This document shows, in pieces, positions 1 through 6,956 of a stretch of DNA of 6,956 nucleotides. The stretch lies in assembly GCA_035544515.1 (NCBI GenBank), contig DATKEG010000107.1:1-6956 (forward strand), given 5' to 3'. The notes below the pieces were generated by a model that was not told the DNA's origin, searched no databases, and saw only the letters and a list, made by a program, of their open reading frames with translations. Positions within the stretch are counted from its first letter, which is position 1, and each line of letters opens with the position of its first letter. The position numbers and the translations under genes are program-made. This DNA is from DATKEG01 sp035544515 (GTDB taxonomy: Bacteria > Acidobacteriota > Vicinamibacteria > Fen-336).

Positions 1-1861
<1,861 letters not shown>

Positions 1862-1866
1862 GATGA

Positions 1867-1871
1867 CCTCC
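1867..1871 (-). promoter_or_regulatory. Shine-Dalgarno fixing the GTG start of oligopeptidase B
   Basis: The minus strand reads GGAGG, followed by 5 nt and then GTG at 1861. No ATG lies near it in that frame, and the codons right after this GTG encode a signal peptide, so this site decides the start. Confidence 0.7.
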
Positions 1872-1952
1872 GGGCTCAGTCTAACGCGCCGAGCACCGCG
1901 GGCATGGCCGTGTCGTCCCTGGCGAACGACGGCAACCCTGCGGTCCTCGCGG

Positions 1953-2993
1953 TCAGCGCTCGACGGCCAGGCGCCGCGCGAACTGCGCCGTGCGCAGCAG
2001 GCAATCGCCGATCTGGAAGGGGAGCCGGGGCATCCGGTTGAACGGACCGCCGACTCCCACGGTGGCCTCGACGGGATTCGGCCAGCGCAGGAGGAGGCCC
2101 CGCACGAACGCCGCCGGGTGGCGGAGGCTCGCGGCCATCGGCGCCCGCGACCCGTGAGGCGGCACGAAGGCGCTCCACTGGCGCAGGACGGCGGGGACGA
2201 GCCAGCGCGGGGGCCGCGCGGCTCCCTCCGGCATGGGCACGCCGTCCAGACGCGCCCCGAGCAGAGCGTGAGCGAGAGCGAACGCGGACCTCACCCAGGC
2301 CAGGCGGCGGCGGCTCCCGCTCGCGAACACGCGCCAGTCGAAGTCGGGCGGCCGGGACTCGAGGGCGAGGGCCACGTCGCACAGCCACAGCGGACGCAGG
2401 ACGCCGTGCCGGAGCATGTGCAGGGCGAGGAGGCGGATATGGTCCTCGGCGCCGAAGACGCGGACCTCCACGCCGTGCAGGCTCTCGACCCGCGAGCGTG
2501 CGAAGACCTCGTCGGCCGGGCGGTCGTCGAGCTGGGCGAGACCGCGGTGGAGGTCGATGCCTTCCCGCGGCGGGTCCTCGAGCGCCGCGACGGCCGCCGC
2601 GTGTTGCGCGGGGCGCACGTAGAGGTCGACGTCGCCGTACGGCCGCAGGCCGGGATCGGGATACTGCCGCGCGATCGCCCAGCCCTTGCCCAGGATCGCC
2701 TCGACGCCGGCGGCCCGCAGCGCGGCGAACGCCTTCGCGACGCGCTGCTCGTGGAGGACCGCCTGCAGGGCGAAGAGGCGGTACGCGTCGTGAAGCTCTT
2801 TTGCGGCCGTGCAGGACGCGACAGGCGACCGGCGGACCTTCCACCAACCCAGGCTGGCGGCCCCGGTCTGGAGGAGGAGCGGTGCGACGTCGATCAGGTC
2901 ACGAGCGGAGACGTCGAGTAACGGCGGCGCTGCACGCCAGGAGCCGGCGAGGACGACGGCGACGCGCGCGCCGCGCTCAGCAGGCCGCCCCAT
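1953..2993 (-). CDS. Nucleotidyltransferase-family protein (PF14907 type)
   Basis: 346-residue protein resembling the 'uncharacterised nucleotidyltransferase' family PF14907, a branch of the pol-beta-like nucleotidyltransferase fold. The diagnostic stretch is GKGW at 102-105 followed by Tyr111, Arg117 and DVD at 121-123 (DVDLYV), corresponding to the family pattern LKG...Y...R...DIDLLV; the two Asp residues are the expected metal ligands. A helical N-terminal third precedes it and an Arg-rich helical half follows, containing the segment HIRLLALHMLRHG. No membrane segment or signal is evident, so it should be cytoplasmic. Its ATG lies inside the end of the upstream PqqD-like gene (17-bp overlap), with GGAGG 5 nt before it, so the two are translationally coupled. 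Family members occur in lasso-peptide and other RiPP clusters next to HprK-like kinases and PqqD proteins, as here, but their reaction and substrate are largely unestablished. Transfer of a nucleotide to a peptide or small molecule is inference. Confidence 0.85.
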   Translation of the reverse strand: MGRPAERGARVAVVLAGSWRAAPPLLDVSARDLIDVAPLLLQTGAASLGWWKVRRSPVASCTAAKELHDAYRLFALQAVLHEQRVAKAFAALRAAGVEAILGKGWAIARQYPDPGLRPYGDVDLYVRPAQHAAAVAALEDPPREGIDLHRGLAQLDDRPADEVFARSRVESLHGVEVRVFGAEDHIRLLALHMLRHGVLRPLWLCDVALALESRPPDFDWRVFASGSRRRLAWVRSAFALAHALLGARLDGVPMPEGAARPPRWLVPAVLRQWSAFVPPHGSRAPMAASLRHPAAFVRGLLLRWPNPVEATVGVGGPFNRMPRLPFQIGDCLLRTAQFARRLAVER

Positions 2994-3483
2994 TGCAGCC
3001 TCCGGGGGGGACCCCCAGGCTCGCGCAGATCCTGCGGTTGGTGCAGCAGCAGCCGAGGGCGTTGGGGTTGCTGGCGTTGCAGGCGGAGACCTGGATCGGC
3101 TGCGTCATCCGGCAGGTCGCCGCCTGGACCGCCGTGGGGGAGACGATGGAGACGACCACCGGAAGCGCCACGGCCTGCCCCAGCCGCCGGAGCAGCCGGC
3201 GGCGCGAGACGCGGACCTCCGCGGCGAGGGGCTCTTGCAGGAGCCGTGCGCGGCTCAGGTCACGCAAGGCAAGCCGCACGACGTCCTCCTCGGCGGCGGT
3301 TCCGAGGTCCCTGGCGAGGAGCCGGGCCAACGCCGCCTCGTCCCGCTTCCCGTCGCAGAGCCGCCACACGGCGGCGGCCGCCCGGTTGAGGCAATGCGCC
3401 TTGTGCCGCTCGAGGTCGTAGACGAGCGTCTCGTCCGCGAGGTCCTGGACGACGAGGCCGTCTGCGCGCGCGTTTGGCTTCAT
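2977..3483 (-). CDS. PqqD-like (RRE) protein with internal Tat-type signal and eight-cysteine tail
   Basis: 168-residue three-part protein. Residues about 8-88 form a PqqD-like domain, the fold used as a RiPP recognition element that binds leader peptides; the typical core is LVYDLERHKAHCLN followed by AAAAVW and CDG (Trp40). Residues 93-121 look like a twin-arginine signal placed internally: SRRRLLRRLG at 93-102, a hydrophobic run, then VQA at 119-121 with likely cleavage after Ala121. The remaining 47 residues hold eight Cys (124, 135, 145, 146, 147, 153, 163, 168), including a CCC triplet, and many Asn, Gly and Pro. I start at the ATG at 3483, 11 nt after AAGGAG; an in-frame GTG at 3492 lies only 2 nt from that site. 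It follows the HprK-like gene closely and overlaps the nucleotidyltransferase gene. The tail could be an exported RiPP-like core, a disulfide-rich domain or a metal-binding domain. The PqqD assignment is good; the role of the fusion is unknown. Confidence 0.87.
   Translation of the reverse strand: MKPNARADGLVVQDLADETLVYDLERHKAHCLNRAAAAVWRLCDGKRDEAALARLLARDLGTAAEEDVVRLALRDLSRARLLQEPLAAEVRVSRRRLLRRLGQAVALPVVVSIVSPTAVQAATCRMTQPIQVSACNASNPNALGCCCTNRRICASLGVPPGGCNGAAC
2980..3117 (-). other. Cys-rich C-terminal segment of the PqqD-like protein
   Basis: Encodes residues 123-168, with spacing C-x10-C-x9-CCC-x5-C-x9-C-x4-C ending on the last codon. The composition (8 Cys in 46 residues, few acidic residues, no long hydrophobic run) differs sharply from the Arg/Ala/Leu-rich PqqD part. 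An even number of cysteines behind an export signal would suit four disulfides, thioether-type modification, or metal binding; the sequence alone does not choose between them. Confidence 0.7.
2999..3003 (-). promoter_or_regulatory. Shine-Dalgarno of the nucleotidyltransferase gene, inside the PqqD-like gene
   Basis: GGAGG on the minus strand, 5 nt before the ATG at 2993. It sits within the last codons of the Cys-rich tail, which supports this start and the 17-bp overlap between the two genes. Confidence 0.65.
3118..3207 (-). other. Internal twin-arginine-type signal segment
   Basis: Encodes residues 93-122 of the PqqD-like protein. SRRRLLR fits the Tat consensus (S/T-R-R-x-hydrophobic-L-K/R), followed by a moderately hydrophobic run and a V-x-A signal peptidase site. 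It is unusual in lying behind a complete cytoplasmic domain of about 90 residues instead of at the N-terminus. A plain membrane anchor is the main alternative. Confidence 0.6.
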
Positions 3484-3494
3484 GGTCCGCACCG

Positions 3495-3500
3495 CTCCTT
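3495..3500 (-). promoter_or_regulatory. Shine-Dalgarno of the PqqD-like gene, touching the stop of the HprK-like gene
   Basis: AAGGAG on the minus strand begins on the last base of the upstream TGA (3502-3500). It is 2 nt from a GTG at 3492 and 11 nt from the ATG at 3483; the latter spacing is the more workable, so it decides for the ATG. The layout implies coupled translation. Confidence 0.6.
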
Positions 3501-4321
3501 CATCCGGCGTTCCCGAGGAGGACGTCCGCGACCTCCGAGGCCTCGCCGCGCCGTCCCTTGAGCACGCGCGCGGCCAGGACCGCGCGCTGCAGCGCGGCCA
3601 GCGCCGCGGCGGGGCGCTCCCGGGCGGGGACGGTGTGGGCGAGCAGAGCGAGGACCCCCTGTCCCGGCGTCAGGCGGCGCGGGCGCCAGCGGGCTCCTGG
3701 CCGGTACTCGCTGACGGCCACGAGCCCCACGGGCAGGGGCCGCGTGCCCGGCCCGTCCCCGAGCGACTCGGCCGGATGGCGCGTGGGCCGCTCCCCGTCC
3801 ACGCCTCTGAGGGACAGCGGCGCCGGGAACGGATGCACGCGCCCCTGGGCATCGAAGACCGCGTATTCGTCGGAGTAATAGGTCGCGCCCGCGCGCACGA
3901 GGGCCGCCACCAGGCGGCTCTTGCCGCTGAAGCTGCGGCCCGGGATCACGATCGCCCGGCCGCGCCAGGCCACCACCCCGGCATGGACGAACACCCGGCG
4001 TCGGGCCCGCTCGGCGACATAGAGGCGCAGATCGGACTCGAACGCGTCGAGGGCGGCGTCCAGGTCGGCCGTGCGCGCGATCCGCAGCGTATTGGCGTAC
4101 GAAAGGTGAAGCCGGCGCACCCCGGCGCGGGGATGCTCGCCGCCCGTGAAAACGGAGTAGAGGCGCCCCACGACCGGGGATGGCGACGCCTTCCAGCCCG
4201 GCGGCAGAAGGGACTCGATGCGCGCAAGGACCCGCGGGTCGTTCACCCGCACGCCAATCCGGCGTCCGTAGGACACGAAGCCGAGGCCCGCCGCCCACCC
4301 GAGGCGGTCGATCTTCTGCAT
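3500..4321 (-). CDS. HPr kinase/phosphorylase-like P-loop kinase (HprK-like)
   Basis: 273-residue protein whose middle resembles the C-terminal catalytic domain of HPr kinase/phosphorylase. FVHAGVVAW (111-119) leads into a Walker A loop GRSFSGKS at 128-135, then RAGATYYSDEYAVFD with the acidic pair Asp151-Glu152 where classical HprK has its Asp pair, and HPFPAPLSLRG at 163-173. The N-terminal 100 residues (YGRRIGVRVND at 18-28) match the lead domain of stand-alone HprK-like proteins rather than the true HprK N-domain. The HPr-binding signature of genuine HprK is not evident, so HPr is unlikely to be the substrate. HprK-like kinases in lasso-peptide clusters phosphorylate the precursor's C-terminal residue, and with a PqqD-like gene next downstream a peptide substrate is plausible but inferred. 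An in-frame TGA abuts the ATG, so 4321 is the first ATG available; no strong Shine-Dalgarno precedes it. First gene of a three-gene unit. Confidence 0.85.
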   Translation of the reverse strand: MQKIDRLGWAAGLGFVSYGRRIGVRVNDPRVLARIESLLPPGWKASPSPVVGRLYSVFTGGEHPRAGVRRLHLSYANTLRIARTADLDAALDAFESDLRLYVAERARRRVFVHAGVVAWRGRAIVIPGRSFSGKSRLVAALVRAGATYYSDEYAVFDAQGRVHPFPAPLSLRGVDGERPTRHPAESLGDGPGTRPLPVGLVAVSEYRPGARWRPRRLTPGQGVLALLAHTVPARERPAAALAALQRAVLAARVLKGRRGEASEVADVLLGNAG

Positions 4322-4447
4322 TCAGGTCGAGGCTCGCCGCAGCCGCGGGACCAGGGTGGGGGCCATCCGGTTCAGAGGATCGCACGCCCCCGGGCACCCC
4401 GCAACAGCGTGTCCCCGCGCACACGGCTCCTAAACTCTGGGGGAGTC

Positions 4448-4489
4448 CGAGTGGCGTCCCGCCTGCACCGCCGAACGTGGCGCCACTCG
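4448..4489. repeat. Inverted repeat in the intergenic spacer, possible hairpin
   Basis: CGAGTGGCG at 4448-4456 pairs perfectly with CGCCACTCG at 4481-4489. One wobble and one G-C pair can extend the stem inwards, leaving a loop of about 20 nt. It lies 33 bp past the stop of the DUF2911-like gene and about 130 bp before the HprK-like gene. No run of T follows on the minus strand, so it is not a classical intrinsic terminator. It could be a Rho-linked hairpin, a regulator site or RNA structure in the operon leader. Confidence 0.5.
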
Positions 4490-4502
4490 CCCCCTGTCGC
4501 CT

Positions 4503-4522
4503 ACGCCGGCGGGTGCCGGCGT
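4503..4522 (-). terminator. GC-rich hairpin at the end of the DUF2911-like gene
   Basis: ACGCCGGC at 4503-4510 and GCCGGCGT at 4515-4522 form a perfect 8-bp stem with a 4-nt loop, starting on the last base of the stop codon. The position suits termination or mRNA 3'-end protection, but no U-tract follows, so it is only a terminator candidate. Confidence 0.4.
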
Positions 4523-5022
4523 CAGGCCAGGAGGCCGGAGAGGAACAGGGATCCGAAGTGCAACGTGAGCACGGCCTTGCCTTCGAACCGCCCGTGGCCC
4601 GGCGTGACGTCGATCAGCATGTGCTCGGCCATGCCCTTGTCGCCCTCGAAGATCGAATCGAGCTTGATGGCCTTGGCGACGTCGGGCGCCTGGCCGCGGG
4701 CCAGCCGTCCAGGGTACAGGGCGAGCGTCCAGTCCTTGTCGCCGTTCTTGATGACGCCGATCGTGTATTCGCCGGCGGGCACCGTCGCCTTCTCGGTCTT
4801 GACCTCGCCGGAGAGCTTGAGGACGGGACCGCGCGGGCTCACGAAATCGCCTACCTTGGCGGCCTGCGCGCGCATCTCGTTCGCGGGCGTGGTGTTGTAG
4901 GTGATGGTCAGCTCGACGCCCTGCGGCAGCGTCGCGGTGATCGTCTTGTTGAAATGCGGGTGGGCGGCGGCGACGGCGGCCGCGGCGGTCGCGGCAAAGA
5001 CCAGGCCGGCTGTACGCTTCAT
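4522..5022 (-). CDS. Secreted DUF2911-like protein
   Basis: 166-residue exported protein. Lys2-Arg3 and an Ala-rich hydrophobic stretch form a signal peptide, with likely cleavage after Ala20 (AAA then HPHFNKT). The mature part looks like a beta-sandwich protein of the DUF2911 type (PF11138). The segment VPAGEYTIGVIKNGDKDWTL matches that family's 'LPAG.YSL..IP...EWT' core, followed by a charged stretch, HMLIDVTPG, and a last beta-strand pair FEGKAVLTLHFG. It is shorter than many DUF2911 proteins, which often have an extra C-terminal region. The ATG is supported by AAGGAGG 7 nt upstream. It lies 43 bp downstream of the PBP gene on the same strand and may share its transcript; a GC-rich hairpin closes it. 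No catalytic residues are apparent and the function of the family is unknown. The export call is firmer than the family call. Confidence 0.78.
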   Translation of the reverse strand: MKRTAGLVFAATAAAAVAAAHPHFNKTITATLPQGVELTITYNTTPANEMRAQAAKVGDFVSPRGPVLKLSGEVKTEKATVPAGEYTIGVIKNGDKDWTLALYPGRLARGQAPDVAKAIKLDSIFEGDKGMAEHMLIDVTPGHGRFEGKAVLTLHFGSLFLSGLLA

Positions 5023-5029
5023 TGGCTTT

Positions 5030-5036
5030 CCTCCTT
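5030..5036 (-). promoter_or_regulatory. Strong Shine-Dalgarno of the DUF2911-like gene
   Basis: AAGGAGG on the minus strand with 7 nt to the ATG at 5022; the best ribosome-binding site in the window. It lies in the 43-bp gap after the PBP gene and fixes the start ahead of the signal peptide. Confidence 0.75.
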
Positions 5037-5065
5037 GTGCCCCGTGTCGCTATCCTACTTCGGAC

Positions 5066-6956
5066 TCAGCCCTCGCGGTCGCGCCGGCGGCGCTCGCGCT
5101 CCTTGCGCCGCCGCTTCTCTTCCTTCTCCCGGTCCTCGCGGCGGCGCTCCTCCGCCTTGCGCGCCTCGCGCCGGCGCTTCTCCGCCTCCTCGCGCCTCTC
5201 CTCCATGCGCTCCGCCAACTCCTCGGCGCGCCGCTCGGCCTGGCGCCGTTGCCGACGCCGCCACCGTTCGGCCTCTTCGTATTCGGGCGGCGGAGGAGGC
5301 TGCGAGCGTCCGGACAGGTCCTCGGGCCAGGGATCGTGGACCGGATCGTCCTCGTCGGAGGGAAGCCAGCGCAGGAGCCGCGCGAGCAGCGAGCGGCCGC
5401 GGTCCGGACAGCCCGCCTGCGGGACCGTCCCGCGCAGGAACAGCTCGCGGTACGCGTCGTAGTCGGAGCGGCACTCCGCGGCCAGCGTCACGCCGGTGTC
5501 GGAGTCCACCCAGGCCGGCACGACGTTCGCGGGCGTCTTCCAGCGCGCGGGGACGGGACGTCCCGCGGTGGCGCGGCGCATCATGCGTCCCCACACCGGG
5601 GCGGCCAGGCGGCCGCCCGTGGCCGCCGCCATGATCGGCCGCGGCTGGTCGAACCCGATCCAGACCGCGGCCACGGTCCGCGGCGTGTAGCCGACGAACC
5701 AGGCGTCGGTGGCGTCGTTGGTCGTGCCCGTCTTGCCGGCGGCCGGAGCCGAGAAGCCGGCGCCCCGCACCGCGGTGCCGGTGCCCCGCGCGAGCGCGTC
5801 TTCGAGCACGTTCGTGACCAGGAAGGCCACCCCGGCGTCGAGGAGCCGGGCCACCTCGGCCTGGCCGGCCGAGAACAGCTCCCCGCCCCGTTCGTCCTCG
5901 ACCCGGAGCACGACCCTCGGCGCGGCCGCCTCTCCCAGGCCGGCGAAGGCGGCGTAGGCCGTGGCCAGCTCGAGCGGGCTCACGGCCACCGTACCCAGCG
6001 GCATCGAGGGCGTGACGTCGATCTCCGACTGGATGCCGCTCCGGCGCGCCGTCTGCGCCACCTCTTCGAGGCCGACCGCGCCCGCGAGGCGCACCGTCGG
6101 CACGTTCTTCGACCGCACGAGCGCCTCGCGCATGGTGACCTCGCCGTCGTACTCCCCGTCGAAGTTCTTCGGCTCCCAGACCCGGCGGCGGTCGAGCTGG
6201 ACCTGGATGGGCTGGTCGAGCAGGCGCTCGCTGAGCACATGGCCCCGGGCCAGGGCCGTTGCGTAGACGAACGGCTTGAAGGCGCTGCCCGTCTGGCGCT
6301 GCGACGATTTCACGCGGTCGAAGCGCGAGTGCCGGAAGTCGCGTCCGCCGACCCAGGCCGTGACGTCGCCCGTGCCCACGTCGAGGGCCACCACCGCGCC
6401 CTGCAGGTACGGCGTGCCGTCGTCCGCGGGCGGCGTGGCCGCGTCGTAACCCGGGCCGCGGAAGCGGCCCAGCTTGCCCGACTCCGCCGCCTGGAGCTGC
6501 CGCTCGAGCTCCTCCTCGGCGGCCTTCTGGAGATCCAGATCGAGCGTGGTCGTGATGCGGAGCGTTTCCTGGTAGAGCCGCTCGCCCAGCCGGTCCTCGA
6601 GCTGGCGACGCACCTCCTCCACGAAGTACGGCGCGAGGCCGGGAGAGGCCCCCGCCGGACCACGACGGCGGACGACACCGAGCGGGGCGGCCCGCGCCGC
6701 CTTCGCCTGGTCCGCCGGGAGCCGGCCCTGCGCCTCCATCAGGGTGAGCACCAGGTCGCGGCGCTGCTTCGCGCGGTCCGGGTGCCGGCGCGGGTCGTAG
6801 TTCGTGGGGCTCTTGGGCAGCGCGGCCAGGAGCGCCGCCTGCGGCGCCGCGAGCCGGTCCGCCGGCACGCCGAAGTAGTGCCGCGCGGCGGCGTCGATGC
6901 CGCGCGCGCCGTTGCCGAAGTAGATGTGGCTCAGGTACAGCTCGAGGATCTCGTCC
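5066..6956 (-). CDS. Class A penicillin-binding protein 1A (transglycosylase/transpeptidase), 5' end cut by window
   Basis: Bifunctional peptidoglycan synthase of the PBP1A type; it polymerises glycan strands and cross-links stem peptides at the outer face of the inner membrane. The visible 629 residues begin inside the transglycosylase domain: DEILELYLSHIYFGNGARGI, then AALLAALPKSPTNYDP. The cytoplasmic start, membrane anchor and catalytic glutamates lie beyond the window. The transpeptidase domain has all three active-site motifs: SAFK in TGSAFKPFVYA (catalytic Ser codon 6284-6286), SKN in VRSKNVPTVRL (Ser codon 6110-6112), and KTGT in AGKTGTTNDATDAWFVGYTP (5723-5734). After the catalytic core come a proline run (PPPPP) and 72 residues (5069-5284) made almost only of Arg, Glu, Ala, Lys and Asp, predicted as a long charged helix or coiled coil. 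This tail is unusual for the family. I give no symbol because mrcA/ponA usage varies between lineages. Confidence 0.95.
   Translation of the reverse strand, partial: DEILELYLSHIYFGNGARGIDAAARHYFGVPADRLAAPQAALLAALPKSPTNYDPRRHPDRAKQRRDLVLTLMEAQGRLPADQAKAARAAPLGVVRRRGPAGASPGLAPYFVEEVRRQLEDRLGERLYQETLRITTTLDLDLQKAAEEELERQLQAAESGKLGRFRGPGYDAATPPADDGTPYLQGAVVALDVGTGDVTAWVGGRDFRHSRFDRVKSSQRQTGSAFKPFVYATALARGHVLSERLLDQPIQVQLDRRRVWEPKNFDGEYDGEVTMREALVRSKNVPTVRLAGAVGLEEVAQTARRSGIQSEIDVTPSMPLGTVAVSPLELATAYAAFAGLGEAAAPRVVLRVEDERGGELFSAGQAEVARLLDAGVAFLVTNVLEDALARGTGTAVRGAGFSAPAAGKTGTTNDATDAWFVGYTPRTVAAVWIGFDQPRPIMAAATGGRLAAPVWGRMMRRATAGRPVPARWKTPANVVPAWVDSDTGVTLAAECRSDYDAYRELFLRGTVPQAGCPDRGRSLLARLLRWLPSDEDDPVHDPWPEDLSGRSQPPPPPEYEEAERWRRRQRRQAERRAEELAERMEERREEAEKRRREARKAEERRREDREKEEKRRRKERERRRRDREG
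5069..5284 (-). other. Charged helical C-terminal tail of the PBP
   Basis: 72 codons from EYEEAERW to the stop, rich in clusters such as RRRQRRQAERRAEELAER and EEKRRRKERERRRR. Alternating acidic and basic blocks with no Pro or Gly until the final residue suggest a single alpha-helix or coiled coil, starting just after a PPPPP hinge. As the C-terminus of a class A PBP it should lie in the periplasm. Confidence 0.65.

Noticed and set aside
3115..3120. Lipobox-like placement of Cys124 after the hydrophobic segment (AATC)
   Set aside because: The residue before Cys is Thr and there is no Leu/Val at the expected position, so lipid modification is not supported; the V-x-A cleavage site fits better.
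1953..4321. Complete lasso-peptide cluster
   Set aside because: No asparagine-synthetase-like cyclase, transglutaminase-like protease, ABC transporter or short precursor was found on either strand in the window.
3480..4424. A 314-codon frame starting with GTG at 4424 and a Cys-rich N-terminus, preceded by AGGAG
   Set aside because: The Shine-Dalgarno is only 2 nt from the GTG, most of the frame overlaps the HprK-like gene out of phase, and the translation becomes Arg/Gly/Pro low complexity.
4429..4436. Possible -10 element for the HprK-like operon (the only A/T-rich patch in the spacer)
   Set aside because: The sequence does not match a -10 hexamer well and has no -35 partner at the right distance.
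4180..5634. A 484-codon plus-strand frame across the spacer, the DUF2911-like gene and the PBP tail
   Set aside because: Ends in Pro/Arg/Ala/Ser low complexity that mirrors the PBP tail; no motifs.

Overview
The window is a very GC-rich bacterial segment with every convincing gene on the minus strand, so transcription runs from high to low coordinates. A bifunctional class A penicillin-binding protein, Sec-type and Tat-type export signals and an exported oligopeptidase B point to a free-living, probably diderm bacterium. The codon bias and gene set would suit a GC-rich soil or sediment lineage (for example Acidobacteriota, Myxococcota, or Rokubacteria/Methylomirabilota-like). That placement is inference; no marker gene in the window fixes the taxon.

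Layout in transcription order. (1) 6956-5066: PBP1A-type transglycosylase/transpeptidase, cut by the window edge at its N-terminus, ending in an unusual Arg/Glu-rich helical tail. (2) 5022-4522: small secreted DUF2911-like protein, 43 bp after the PBP gene, with a strong Shine-Dalgarno. (3) A 200-bp spacer, 4521-4322, holding two good inverted repeats and a short open stretch that may be a gene remnant. (4) A tight three-gene unit: an HPr-kinase-like P-loop protein (4321-3500), a PqqD-like protein carrying an internal Tat-type signal and an eight-cysteine tail (3483-2977), and a PF14907-type nucleotidyltransferase (2993-1953). These genes are separated by 16 bp and then overlap by 17 bp. (5) After 91 bp, an exported oligopeptidase B (1861 to the window edge), cut before its catalytic Asp and His.

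The unit of most interest is the three-gene set. HprK-like kinases, PqqD/RRE domains and PF14907 nucleotidyltransferases are recurrent partners in lasso-peptide and related RiPP gene clusters, but no cyclase (asparagine-synthetase-like), no transglutaminase-like leader protease, no ABC transporter and no stand-alone precursor is present here. Instead the PqqD domain is fused in one chain to a twin-arginine-type signal and a 47-residue Cys-rich segment. One reading is that the PqqD domain acts as a built-in recognition handle for enzymes that modify the tail before Tat export; this is a hypothesis. The downstream oligopeptidase B and the upstream PBP/DUF2911 genes look like ordinary chromosomal neighbours. 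No RNA gene, CRISPR array, insertion sequence or phage gene was seen. The many long overlapping open frames on both strands are GC-driven shadows.
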